Origin: Narthecium ossifragum
Taxonomy: Eukaryota; Streptophyta; Magnoliopsida; Dioscoreales; Nartheciaceae
Length of the DNA: 64,000 bases
Assembly (NCBI GenBank): GCA_963920575.1
Contig: OY986967.1
Coordinates: 25,189,648-25,253,647 of the forward strand
Reading direction: 5' to 3'
Both the position numbers and the translations under genes were made by a program. Position 1 is the stretch's first letter. Each line of letters opens with the position of its first letter. The notes beneath the pieces were generated by a model. That model saw only the letters and a program-made list of their open reading frames with translations, was not told where the DNA came from and did not search any database. Of the stretch, positions 45,644-59,258 are shown piece after piece.

Positions 45644-46371
45644 CGGTACACCACATCCACATGTCAAGCAGTAACAAATTGTGGAAGACAGTAAACAAAG
45701 CCCAGCTATTCCTATTCCATCTTTTTCATTCAAACATCATTTTCTTATCTCAAATATTCATTAGCTTACTTTTCAACCAAACACAAAGTGAATAACTTTT
45801 ATTTCACAATTTATCCTAACATACTAATCCTTATTTTACCTTAGAGATATCATGACAAGCAAAAATCTTTCTAAGTCGTATGATGATCATTATTTAAAGT
45901 CTCTCCAGAGGAATAGTAATGCAGCTGCACCTCAAATGACTATAGTACGAAACAACCTGTAAGCTTTAGCATGAGAGAAGCCAATTTGCAATGTCTAGAG
46001 AAACTTTATGAAAGCAGAAATAGACCGCATCATTGCAATCAAATTCGCCAGCTTTTTATGCATCACCCAAATTTCACAGTTTGAGGTTTGTTAATTAATG
46101 GTTCAAAGAAAATGGATTACTTCTCTCAACATTGACGAAGTATTTTCCTTGAACATAAGCAATAGATGAACGACAGCAATAACGACAAGATAAATCCTGG
46201 TGATGCATTAACTCTAGCACACTAGCCGGCTTGAAGAACGCCAGTAATTTTCCAAGTCATCCATGTGCTCCAGACAAGAGTATCCATTGCTTTTGAAAGT
46301 AGGAGATACTTGTCATAGTTAACAGGCTTCCAGCATCATCTATCCCACAACCATGGTTAAAAGAAGGCTCT
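45644..46371. other. 3' flank of the oligopeptidase gene
   Basis: AT-rich, non-coding. It should contain the 3' untranslated region of the minus-strand gene. I see no other feature. Confidence 0.4.
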
Positions 46372-49300
46372 TTAAATGGCTTCAGTTGGATTTTCACCGT
46401 CAAGCAGACCCATCACTTTAAGTAGAAAGGCATACTCAAAAGCTGCATCCTCACAATGGCTATGGCGTCCACCCTCGGCAAAATGTCCACCGCTCATGTT
46501 TGTCTTCAGTATGACCGAATGGGAACAGGCAGAGCATGTGCTTTCTCTCACTCTCGCCACCCATTTAGCAGCTTCCCAGACTCCAACCCTGAAAACCCAA
46601 GCCAATGAGGGAGGCATTACTATAGTGGACATGCTGATTCATTACTAAACGTATGCTTAAAGGCTATTTTAAGTATTCTTATGACACTAGCAAGCGGACC
46701 ACACCTATAGAAATTTCTCAAGAAGTAAAAAGATATGATGCTATGAGATAACAAAGGGAAAAAGTTAGGATGCAACTAATATACAAAAGATAAAGAAGTT
46801 GATGAGAGGCAGATTGTTGCAATGTCAGAATACAAAGAGCATAAAACAATTGATGATACAGAGCAATCCTAAAAAATGAAAGATAACATTGACAATAAAG
46901 AGTTAATGTGTCCTTGAAAATGTCAAAAGACACAAGACGAGAAATGTGACATTGCAGAGAAGTAACCAATAGAATGGATCAACAAAACCACCTAGAAATA
47001 AAACAAAGATGCCCCAATTATAATTCAGACCGTCTTGAGTAAGAAAACGGTCATCTATGTTCACAGCATAATTTTTTTAAAAGAGTATGGACATACCGTG
47101 AGTCATGCAATGATGCTGTAACTAATGCTGAAGGATAACAAACCCACGGCGCTATATTTTCATAAGGAGAATAATTGCGGATATTCTCAAACTCAGTTTT
47201 CACCCTCGGATCACCAAACTCATCATAGTCCAAAATGGTGAGAGGTAGAGTAGGGTCCAACATCGTATTGCAGATGTCAAGAAATGGAACCTGCATTGCG
47301 TCAGAACAATTTTTATTGGCAACGGGATCTTTAGTTTCAGAGAATAACATATAACAACATCTCTACAAACATTGTGTTAGTTATAGAAGCATTGCTTGCG
47401 CAAAAACATACTAATAAGTGCAAGCACAAGGACTGAGTCCAACAGGATACACATAAGCATGCACTCATTGCTGTGAGTGAGTGCGGATCACAATCATCAT
47501 GCAAGATTTTCCAATGGAAAGTATTGTCTATGGATGTTGATCTGGGTCTAAAAGGCACATAAGAGGAGATGGCCAATTATGAGGAATCCATGTTGGAATT
47601 ATGCTAATCTTAGCATAGTTGCTCTTTTCCAGGACAAGAAAGCAATGTACAAGAGACAGGCCTCGTGTAGGCCAGTTGGTAAAAAAGAGACCTATGTTGC
47701 AGGTAATGACTTAGGCAAGTGGTGCCAAGAGATTGTGAAATTTGATATTTCAAGAACGTTACTTTGCCTGTTTAGCGGCCAAGGAGAAATGGTGAAATAG
47801 ATTCTCATGGTGCTAATACTGAGTCCATACTACTCAACGAATGCAGAAAATAATATTTAGATCACTGATAATAACAGTATCAAGACACACAGTACTAATC
47901 TTAAATTTGAAGAAGTAATATGTGCCCTCGATTCCAGATTTATGCTAGGTGACAAGATGTATGACATGCATCTAGCTGAGAGGAACTTCAGCACATGGAA
48001 GAAAGAATTACTCTATCGCTTTACTGTTTGTATCGTCTTGCAGTTTGGTGTAGTCTCTCTAACTCTGGAATTTCAAGATCATTAGGACACAATTACAACA
48101 GTTGTTAGAAAAACACCAAAAATAAATCTCAAAGTAGACAAGGAAATATGGAGCCAATTCCACAGAGGACCTTCTAATTGTAGGATGCAATATGCATAAT
48201 GGCGCACATTTTTCCAACGTATATTAACTGCCATGACAACAATTACCTTCAATATGGCAGCACGAAACAAACCAGGGTGTTTGTTGATAGCTGCACCAAC
48301 AAGAAGGCCGCCTGCACTGCACCCAACAGCTGCAAGCAAATTCTTATGAACATAACCCTCATTGACAAGGTACATGCCACATGCAGCAAAATCAAGGATT
48401 GAGTTTAGCTTGTCCAATCTACTGCCAGCTTGGTGCCATGACATGTCTCCTCCTCCCCTATATGAGTGATGACAGTTACAATTTAGTACCTTCCATTAAC
48501 AGGATAACTTAAACTTTATTTGACAATCTTTACATATGAGGAAAGTTGGATCAGTAATCAAAGACTTGGGTACAAAAGAAAAAAACCTAGCCTGTTGCAT
48601 TTGGACAACAAAGAAATTTCTTAACATATAGCAGGATTCCATAAACATTCTATGATCACTGATTATGGAGATCTGGAGACTATTTACCATATAGCAAGAT
48701 TCTAGAAACATTCTACATCATGTCTTCTATGAGCTAAATCAGATATCGCAGTCCAAATAGACTAAAAGAAAAGGTTCTCTCATCTGTGCAATACTAAAAC
48801 TTCCACAGGTCCAGTTGCTCACCAATCTTCACAGGCAGTGTTCAAACACAGCGTCTTTCTCATTTGGTCTATACAATTGAAACTTATGATGCTCCAAACA
48901 TTACATGATCCGATTCGCAAAGCAAGGTGAATCTTAGACTTAGAGTACAGATAGCTGTTTTACAACTAATGACGAATGTCATAAATCAAGCACAGCTTCA
49001 ATCTAAGCATCATAAAAATAATGAACACACAGCAATAGAAAGCTTAGGCAAGCAGGAAAACAACAGGTTCTCTACCTGACATCAGCATATGCAAGAATCC
49101 AACCTCGAGCAAGCAAGCTGATATGGTCCACAGACCAACTTTTATCTAGAACTTCTCCGTAGGCTCCATAGCCAAATAAAAGCCCAGGAGATTGACCAGT
49201 TAATTGTGTTTCACGGGAATAAAAAATGGTCAGGGGAACTTTTACATCATCATGGGAAACGACTTCTTTCCTCTCACATAAGAATGTTTCGGAAAGATCA

Positions 49301-52300
49301 CTCCATCCCCGTGGGCCTTTTACGCTAAGCAAATGCTGATCACCCTGCGATTTAATTCCCAATGCGTATGTACACAGACTGTCAGCATTTGACTGTGCTC
49401 TATTAGTGTTTGTCAGACCCAATACCTCATCTTGATGTGTGATGGCGTATTTCTTCTCATCCATGTCATAATCAACTACAGTATCAGGCATCTGCACTTC
49501 AGCAGAAAAAAGCGTATAAGAAAATGTCATCCTGAAGTCTCATTGCCACGCCTTGATAAAAGAAATCATAATAAAGCAATTCCTAGCAGAAACACGACAT
49601 TGGAACACTTCAAGAGTTCTAAAAGCTTCAAGTATGTTGGTCTGCAAGCTAAACTTCAAGAACTCAAGTTTAGCCAACAAAAAAAAATGCACGTGAATGA
49701 CTGCTTAAGAGGCATATGCTTTAAAATATTTAGAGGATAATTCGCAACAGTCAGCTATTACCTCAAATGGAGATAGTGCTAAGTTCTCAATGCATTGACC
49801 AGCTTGAATGTCTAATGTATGATAGCATGAAGCAGATAAGTGAAATACAGAACGAACCTTTAAGAACAATGAGGAGGAGAACCCCAGAAAAATATTGTCT
49901 TTTCTTTAATATACTCGTTCCATTTAGGCTTCTTATTTTGCATATCGTTCCCTTTAGCTTTTTCAAGTGGTCAAATGAGGAAACAAAAGTATGCTGAGCT
50001 TATATATGACTTGAACCACATGATAGAAACAGATAATAATTTCAGTCACCATATGTATGTGTAAACTAGTTCGACATATGACAGAAAAAAGGTTTCTAAT
50101 GCACAACATGAGGGATCTAAGACTTCTCTTTGCATCTTCATCTTTGACACACTCTCTAAGCAAAAAAAACTCTAGAAGAAAACTGTTTTCGTACTGTCTT
50201 TTTTGTGCATTTAACTTTGGTATACACTAGATTTAACATTGCGTTTCTAAAAAGGTCAAAAATATTATCTAGAAATAATAAATCCACTATCTCTACTTTC
50301 AAGTAGAAAAAGAAGGCCAAACATGAGGTAATAGTTGTTGAAAAACAGTTGGAAAGAAGAATACAACCATCCAAGTAAACTGGGTAAAGCCTTAACTTAT
50401 TATGGAAGTGTCCAATCAAGCTGCAAAAAACTCATACACTGAGAAAGGATCAGTTGCTTTCTTCTTCAAAAACAGCATGTTTTCTACATTTTTTTGTTAT
50501 CAACAGCATGTTTTCTACATTTTTTGTTATCAGAAACCTAGTAGACTTGAAAGACCTATGTCTAGGTATTTTGACACGTAGTTAGGAACAAGAGCAGGAA
50601 ACAAATGGAACAAATCAAGTGATATTAAAACATACAAAATAAAAATAAGTCACAACAAAAGCAGGGGAAACTATATAGTAAATATACCACTGGAGATGAG
50701 ACAACCACGCGATAAATGGTCGACATGAAATCATGGTTTGAACCTGGAACAACATTACAAAAGCTAGATGGCAGCGGGAAAAACCATGGGTCAAGCTCCT
50801 CGACATGCATAGGCTCCTGCATAACAAGGAAAGGAAAAGTCTCTTAAGTTCCATAACTAGAGGAATTGTTCTGAATGGAACTACCGTGGAAGGATGAACC
50901 AATTTAAGCTTGTCATTATGACCACAAGTTAAAGAAATCATCCAACATATGATGATGACATATGGAAGTGGAATGTTTACTAAGTGTTTAAGAAAATAGG
51001 TTTTTTAGCAAAAATGACTCATTAGAAAGATACATTCAGAACACACAGTATTCTAGTCATGCATAGAATCTCTCAGATGTTGTAGCCCATTGTACACCTG
51101 AAAAGAAGCATTTTAGTGGTGAAATAGATCGATCCAGTGATCTAACCAATGTTAATGCAATAAAAGCCTAGCTACATGCTGTCAGTTCCTCAACAAAAGA
51201 AACTTGTGGAAGGACCGAATCCCCTCTCAAGAAAAGTGCCTAATTGCAAGATTTTTGAAACTTCTCATTTCCAATCCATGTCACATCAGGTTTTTCCCTT
51301 CTCTTTCCCACCCCTTTTGACACATACAGGCTGTCATCATCATTAAAACTTTCATTAGAATTCTCAGTTCAAGCCCCATCCCAGAGCTCCACTAATCTGT
51401 ACTGAATTAGGGGCAAAAATTAGACACCTTTTGCATGTCCATTATGTTAACTTCCAGAGGTTTGACCACTTCGATAACGTGATATATGTCACCTGTATCC
51501 TGCTCATCTTATGTACTAGTTTCAACTACTATACAGCTGGAAACATTCAATTGTCTTTTAAGGTCCATGTATGTTGGAGAAATTGAAATGAGTGATTGTA
51601 TACCTACCACGTCATAGTTCGATAATTTACAAATGGTGACACATCATAGTTCAATAATTTTTGTCTCTTAAACTACTACTAAGCATTCATATCTAAACAG
51701 CAAGGTGTGGCATAAGCTGTTTCCATCTCTCTCCCCCTCCTGCCCCATACTCACCAACCATAGTGCTATAGTGACTTCAGCAAATGGAACATAAGTCTCC
51801 AATTATCTTGCCTCCACTCCTTACTATCTACAAAAATTCCACTCTTCGCAATCCTTGACTCCATCTGATGACCATCTTCTATTTGTAGTTTCAAAATTTC
51901 CCTCAACTTCGCTACTTCTATCTTCTATCCATAGAAGCACTTCTTAGGGCTACGCAGACTTTGCTTCACTCAATCTTACATATCCACTCCATGTACCATA
52001 TCAACAACCTTTCCTATGATAGCAATACTAAAAAAGCAGAAATCAAATTGTTGATACCTCAGCATCCACAACAAGCGGCATGTTTATTGAACAAAACATA
52101 GCAGCTTCCTTTTTATGTACAAAAAGCACCAAATGTCCATGAAACATATCCATATCTTGGAATGTAATGTCTGGACCTGGTATAATGATATCCTGTTGCA
52201 AAAGGCATGAAAAACAAAGAGTGAATAAAGCTGGTATAAAATCTGTGTGCAACACACATTTAACACAAACTATATAAACTAACAACTAATGGAAAGACGC

Positions 52301-55300
52301 CATAATGAAGCAACAACAAAATGGATACAAGCCCAGTTGCTTAGTTTGCTTGCTAGAAATAGTTAGTGCAACATATAGTCACGAAAAGTATCATTATTGG
52401 CCATAAGTGTTTACCTTCCAAGAGAAGAATCCTCATAGAAGGTTGTTTAATTCATGTTAGCTGACAACAGATTGTAGCATTAGGATCTTATCAATGCAGC
52501 ATAGTGATCATATGTGAGTGTGCACTTATGCATGTAGATACATGTGCCTGTCAAGATAATGTCTAAGAGCATGTATGTTTTCAGTTCCCTAACATCAGAA
52601 TTTCAGGTAAACATTCAAAGGCATAAGTGATCTCCAAAGAAGACACAAAGATACTAAAATGCTTTTGCAAGAAGTCCAAGTCAACACTAAGCAAGAGTGA
52701 AATACTGAAGCGCCACCAAGTGATGTGAAGCCATCACTGAGCCTAGTTTCAAAGAAGCCAAACCCCAAGATGATGGTGTGGTTCCAATGAATAAATAGCT
52801 ATTCTTTGTGTAGTACTTAACAAGGATTGCCATGCCGGTGGCACGCGCCGCGCCGACAACCCACCGGTACGGTACACGCCGTGCCATGAGTGAAATCCAC
52901 TCGCATTCAACATCTCCAATTGGCCAAATACAATTCTCTTATACCAGAGTAGAGTGAAAACATACCAAGGTAGTATAATACAATACATGACACATAATCA
53001 ACAGCTCAATACATCTCTCATATGAGCATACATCAAGCTCTTTCTCAGACTAACCATAATCTGTCATCGGTCTAAAATAAATGTTTCTAGTAGAACTCAA
53101 GTGTTGCATATACTGAGGGAAAGTCATATAAAGAGAATAATAGACTTCAAACTCTCTAATGAGCGACTGATACTCTGCAGCATCATGCTTGAAATCAATG
53201 ACAGTCTCAGGAGCCTGTATAGTCAGCACTTCAATCCGATGTGATTGGTATGATTGGTTTGTATCAGGATAGACATACGAATATCCGGAACTATTACGTG
53301 AAGTAGATGATCTGATATCTCCAAAAATATCATGCATGAAGGTAGGCTCCTGTGGCCATTGAGGCTGGCCGATGTGACTAGAATGCTGGGACGTAGCATA
53401 ACTGTCATGATCATATCTCTCTCCATAGTTACCATGCTGGTACGAATGGGTAGACGAAGATGAACCGATTTCTACAAAAAAAAATTTAAATTTTTTTTAT
53501 GAATTTTAAAAAAATTTCTACGAATTTTTTAAATTTTCCTAAGAATTTAAAAAAAATTTACAAATTTTTAAATGTTATAAAATTATTTTTAAATTTTCTC
53601 TATAACATTTATCAATTAATATAAAAAACTATCGTAAGTAATTAACATAGAAAGTAACATAAGCAATTAACCTAAAAATTAACAAGAATAAATAATAAAA
53701 AACTAAATAGCATTAGAAAGTAATATAATAACTAAAATGATTATTAACATAAGATTTAAAATTTCGTATAATACATTTATTATCAGAAAGTCACCATTAT
53801 TAGATAAAAAAGAATGCTAAAAACAATCATGATTAAATATAATTTTTTTTTAATAATTACCATCATTAAATAAATAATAATAATAAATAACATACTATAT
53901 GAGGCTTATCATTAATAAATAAAAACTAATGATAAATAACATACCGATTTTTAGCCCATCGGCACTCACTCACCCATTCTTTATCTCGTTCTCTGACTTG
54001 CTGACTACCCGACAAGACCTCTCTTCTTATCCCCTGCTCTCTATGTGGCCCACCAATCCAGCTGCCAATTCTCCTCTCTCTCTCTCTCCCCCCACCCCCC
54101 ACACCTCTTTCCTTTTTTTTCCCTCCACGTGGCTACTTCTCTCCTCCCTCCTCCCTTCTTTTTTCTCCCACCCGTGGCCTCTTTTCTTCCCTCCTTCCCT
54201 GCTACTTTTCCTTCCCCCGAGACCGCAGCTCCTCCCCTCCCGCTCGGCCTCCGGCTCCTCATCCCCTCCGGCTCCGGCTCCCCCTCTTCTCCGCCTCTTC
54301 CTTCCCTCTTGGTCTCTCCTCCCCTCTCTTTCTTCCCCTCCTCCCTCTCCTCTAGTCCTCTGTTTCTCGCCTCCTTCCCTCCCGCTCTCTCCTCCCCTCT
54401 CCAGATCCGGTATGTCCCTGCCTACTTTTCCTTCCCCCGAGACCGCGGCTCCTCCCCTCCCGTTCCTCCTCCGCTCGGACTCCGGCTCCTCCTCTTCTCC
54501 GGCTTCGGTTCCTCATCCTCTCCGGCTCTGTCTCCTCTTCTCCGCCTCCTCCTTCTCTCCTGCTCTCTCCTCCCCTCTCTTTCTTCCCCTCCTACCTCTC
54601 CTCTGTTTCTCTCCTCCTTCCCTCCCGCTCTCTCCTCCCCTCTCCGGATCCGGTACGCATCGGGTCCGTATCGGGTGATACATAATGTATCGCCCGGCAC
54701 AACTCCGACACCCCCCCGATACCGATTCGGGGGGGTATTTTGTCCCGGCTAGCTGCTGGTCCTGTACATACCGGCCGGCCGGCATGGCAATCCTTGGTAC
54801 TTAGTCTATTTTATGCTTGTATGGAGATGAGATGGGAGTTTTCTGGCTGCTGAAACTTCCTTTGTCAGGGTGTTTTGAACCATGGATTTATGTGCTTGTC
54901 AGCAACGTCGACACAGACCGATATTTATCGTGCCAATAAGATATCAGCACGACTACATCTAGTGTCGTGCGCTGACCGGCACAGGCCATGCCAACAATGG
55001 CCACACTAGTGATCAAACAGAGCATGCCAGCAGCACAGTAATCCATGCCTTGAACCTCCATACGAGAGTTGCGCAAATCTCTCTCTTAACGGTGAGTGAT
55101 TCCCCAACTATATTGCATAAGTAATCCCTCCTCTCTTAATAAAAAATTCAAGTTCCTTACTTCCATAGTTAGTACATTACAGGCCATCGGAGGTAAGATA
55201 CAATTCAGATGGAGAGAATCACTATTGTGAGTATTGAAAAGGCAAACCTTCCAATTGCCTGATGATTTTTTTCCAGCTTTACATCTAGCCAGATGATACA

Positions 55301-58300
55301 CTCCAGGAACTGAAACATTGCTCTCCAGTGGAGCATTGGTAAGAATATAAAAGAAACCATGGTGGTGCTCCAAAAAGTACTGCACACCCAGAACACGTTT
55401 TCGGACCAGCCGAAACCCCTCTTTTAGGTTTGTTGCATCCATCACATGAACCTGTTATGAAGAAACAAAACATGATAGAGATGAATGAAATATCCAGGAT
55501 TCTGTTTGTTTCATCTTTTTCCTAAAGAGCAAATAAAATAGAAATGTGACCTTCCTCAGAAGACACCCTTGAATTTGAATTAATTGTAATAAATTTTCCA
55601 TCTTTCGTGCTTGTAATATCTACACAACAACTGGAATCACACTCAGTAAACAGCAAATCATCATCCACATCAGATCCCAACTTTTTGCAGAATACCCTAC
55701 AGAACCATGAAAGAAGAATCAGTGGAAACAAACCTCATTTTTATGATGCTAACAGTTTATGACTAGCAGACATGTAGGAAGAGTGAATTAATTGCCTATA
55801 AGGTCTCTGACTTTCATCACAAACTGTATACAACAAATAACTGCTATCTGTAGACCAAGCCAAGCTAACAACCCCCATAACTCTCGAATCTGAGAACGTA
55901 TGCCCAGTTGTAAGGTCTTTAATTTGAAGCATATAAACTTCGCCACCAGAAGTATCCAATGTGTATGCAAGGAACTTTTGGTCGGGAGAAATTCGACAAG
56001 TGCCTATCTGAACGTAACCTGCAAGAATATCAAGAAGAGATCAATAGTTCTCGTTTTGACTACATACCACACTAGTTTGAAACCATGAATCTACGAGAAA
56101 GAAAAAATAAGAAGACAGAGATATGAGTTCCATGCACTCCCATCACCCCTAGATGAAAAACTACAAGAAGGGCAGCACAAGGTGGAAAACTTGCAAGCAG
56201 AGAAGATCCTATCATGTTCTTAAATGAGCATGTCAAAGTAAAATTGCACAGTTTCTTGCAACAGGGGCGTACCATATTGTTCCGCGATATCATTCCAATC
56301 AAGCAGTACTTCCTCCTCTCCATAGCTTCTCGTATAATTAAGAAGAATTTTCACAAGACCGTTATGACGAGTCAACCTCCTGCATAAGATAGGATATTCC
56401 TTCCCCTCTGGGATAAATTGATAGTATATCCTGTCGAAGGACAAAGACTATTAAGAAAATTTTCAAAAACAATACTAAATGTAAATTGGAAGATTATCAA
56501 ATTCACACTACACAAACTCCACAATTTCATGAACACATGAAGTTGTAAGATCAGATTCATGTTGAGAAATCATCTTAATATTGCTCATCATTGTGGAACC
56601 CTTAAAGATAGACTGTGTTAAATGCTACAGAAAAAATAAAATTTATGTGATCTGAGGATGTTGATGACTATCTAATTGTCGGTCAGCTTATACATAAGTA
56701 ATTGAAAAGGCACATAATTTCTTGCAATCTAAAGTACTAGAATGCGAAGAGGAATAATGGGCAAAACAGAAGTGACATAGGAAGCAAGGCTCTTAAAGTT
56801 ACTTGAAACGTTCTTTTGTACCCTGATTTGGAAATGCACATGGTAATAGAATCTCATGGCACAATTTTCACCCCATAAATTTCACAAGGCAATTATGAGT
56901 ACCAAAACATTGATTGTGTTCCAGTTTACTACTTTATTTGGAAGATGATAGTGGTTCAGGGAAGCAGTCTTCTCCTTTTGATGGGTGAAAATTGTCAGGG
57001 TAGCATTATAGGTTTCTTCAAGGCTACTAACGTGAAAAATGACTGGTATTAAGACACCTGTCTTTAGAATGGGAATGGCAAGTAAAGCTTCCTAAGGCTA
57101 ATATCTGTCAAACTGAAAGAATAAAAGGAATTCAACATTCAGTTCCATACAAGATTTACATCTTTAAAGGCCAGAGACCACCTTCAGCAGTGTGTTCTAT
57201 GTTATATACATTCAAGCCATAGCTTGAAATTAGTTGAAACAGATATCCTAAGATTCATTCGAGCCTATATCTAATCTATTTTGCATCTTCAGGTACACGT
57301 CTTTGCCAGTGCTTATCGTGCTAGTCGGCACATACCGGCATGGACCGGCATGATACATGTGTTGCACAAACCCTGTGACAACACATTAATTAGCTTAGAA
57401 GCTACTTATTCCATTGGCATGCATTGTGGCAGCCAGGAATCTCTGCGACAGGTGCAACCAGTACAGCACTCTGCTATACATAACTTGTGAGATGTTGGAG
57501 GCCACAAGTTGAACATATGAAAGGAAGTGCAATATCTATTTCTTTTCACCCTATTTTTATTCTGCTCATTTTATGCTCATTCCCTTTTACTGCAAAAACA
57601 TTATGGTAGTATGATAGTATAATAACATTTTGTAAGAAGTATGTAGGAATCCTATGCCAAACCAATTTAGACCAAGCAAAAATTACAATTTACAACATCA
57701 AGTTTGCACGCTGTGATTCATGATGGTTATTACTCCAAAGGTATGAAGCAAAGTTAAGGCAAAAGGACTCGCTATAGAAAGTTCTGACTAGAGATCGACA
57801 TGTTTGTTGACCACGAATTTGGCGAGTTAGTAAGTCTCGTAACAAATTATATTGGAAATAAACTAAAGTACAAGACTGCACTAAGCCACATCCTGAGCAA
57901 ATACACGAATGGACCATAACTCGCATCGTGCATAGCATCCCTTCTCATAACCATGAAGATCACATATCCTAGATATTAAACACAGATTCTTCATCTGGAG
58001 TTATGCTTCCTTGCATCTGCCTAGGACACTCATGTTAAGCATTTTATACACTAGAAAACTACCCAAAGGCAATTTCACAGCTCCTCCACCTATATATACA
58101 CTATAACGATCAGCATTTAATCTAACAAAAAACACCCATACACATCCTTATGAGCACATAGAAATAAACACATAATCAAACAAAGGATTTTCCAAACTGG
58201 AATTACAACATATAATCATAAACTAGCGCTACAAACTATAATCATAACATACAAAACCACTTTCCCATGTATGCGTTCACAACAAACACGCCAGCTACTA

Positions 58301-58961
58301 GAGAAGATATTATAGCCAACAAATGTAACTTTTGAAACTTTATCCCCAGAAGCCCATCAACCAGAAAACAAGCACAAGCATCGCACTATTATATGTGCAA
58401 ACATATCATAATATCAGCAAGCAGAATTCTATGATGCTATAAACATCAATGTATAAACCACACGCAAACAACGCTATTCTCACAAGTGACAACAATAGAC
58501 AAGATATCTAAGCACTACAATATTCAAACCCACCAGTTCTTGTATGCCCATTAACTGACTCTATGATAATAAATGAAAGGGTCTTTGAGCACTGGATGAT
58601 ACCATGGTCCCCATCGCTCAGGGGGAGTGGAGATGGAAGGCGGCATGCGGCTCTCCATCTCGGCGACGAGCGTCCTCTGAAGGTCCCGCGTGTCGGCCAT
58701 GAAGGCCTCGGCATAGGAGTTCTCCTTCAAAAGGTGGTCCAGGAGATCAGGGTCGTCCTTGTTGGACATCCAGCGGTAGGGGTCGACCCAAGTGGTCCCG
58801 TGGGCGGATACCATGGAGGGGATTTTCTTGGGCATCGGGGGCTCCATTGCGGGAGCGAAGGAGACAGAGGGACGCTTACATGAGGAATGGCAAAAGGAGG
58901 ATGATGAGAAGAGGTACGAGACTTTGCGCAAGGAGCGAAGAAGTGGTCTTGTTTGAAGCAT
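46372..58961 (-). CDS. Prolyl-oligopeptidase-family serine peptidase, oligopeptidase B-like (about 791 aa, 11 exons)
   Basis: Coding order: 58961-58603, 56430-56273, 56018-55796, 55696-55567 (or 55551), 55451-55248, 52192-52058, 50816-50688, 49491-49076, 48457-48247, 47290-47097, 46588-46372. The N terminus (LRSLRKVSYLFSSSSFCHSS) looks like an organellar transit peptide. WVDPYRWMSNKDDPDLLDHL starts the S9A propeller domain. The catalytic domain has FGYGAYGEVLDKSW, the nucleophile Ser632 in VGCSAGG, Asp718 in LHDSRVGVWE and His755 in GGHFAEGG, a complete triad. The family cleaves short peptides, often after basic residues (known). Intron 3 has a GC donor (TATAG|gcaatt). The exon 4 end needs care: the best donor at 55550 gives a frame conflict, while one 16 bases earlier restores the frame. 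Introns 1 and 5 exceed 2 kb and intron 5 holds a hAT element. Confidence 0.92.
52813..54804 (-). mobile_element. hAT-type transposon, 1,976 bp, in oligopeptidase intron 5
   Basis: The ends 52821-52838 and 54779-54796 are perfect 18-bp inverted repeats (caaggattgccatgccgg). They are flanked by gtacttaa and gtacttag, an 8-bp target-site duplication with one mismatch. On the minus strand 53480-53050 encodes a hAT-like C-terminal tail: SYQHGNYGERYDHDSYATSQ, HIGQPQWPQEPTFMHDIFG, and a Tyr-rich end. The catalytic core is absent. The right third (53990-54660) is pyrimidine-rich with a 220-bp internal duplication. The element is non-autonomous and lies inside an intron of an apparently intact gene. 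Confidence 0.85.
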
Positions 58962-59258
58962 GGCGTGGCGGCGATCGGCGACTGCAGTAGTGTGAGGTTT
59001 CAAGAAGTCTCAGAGGGTGATAAGTGCGCATGGCTATGGAGGAGGGAAGGGAAAGGGTGCCGATGGAGCTCCGGAATCCGATAGGCCGACCCGATCCATG
59101 ACGGCAACAGTCTTATTGGGTGTAAAATAAGGGGCCCGTTACCATATTGGTACCCAATACGGGCCCATTATTGTATTGGATGCGCCAAAAAGGCCCGTTG
59201 TCATATTATATTAGATCTGGATCAGGAATATAGCACACTAATGGAGCCCCCTGTCATC
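58962..59258. promoter_or_regulatory. Oligopeptidase promoter region
   Basis: About 300 bases separate the oligopeptidase start codon from the P450 pseudogene on the other strand. Sequence includes repeated gggcccgtt / ggcccattattgtattgg motifs near 59132-59200, reminiscent of the GGCCCA elements found in promoters of many plant housekeeping genes. No TATA box is obvious. Confidence 0.4.

Noticed and set aside
51355..51400. gttcaagccccatcccagagctcc, resembling a tRNA B box
   Set aside because: No matching A box, acceptor stem or anticodon arm at the right distance. I found no convincing tRNA anywhere in the window.
53929..54752. Long overlapping open frames (over 230 codons) rich in Ser, Pro and Leu
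   Set aside because: They exist in several frames at once within a pyrimidine-rich block of a transposon, which is a composition effect. No domain is recognisable.
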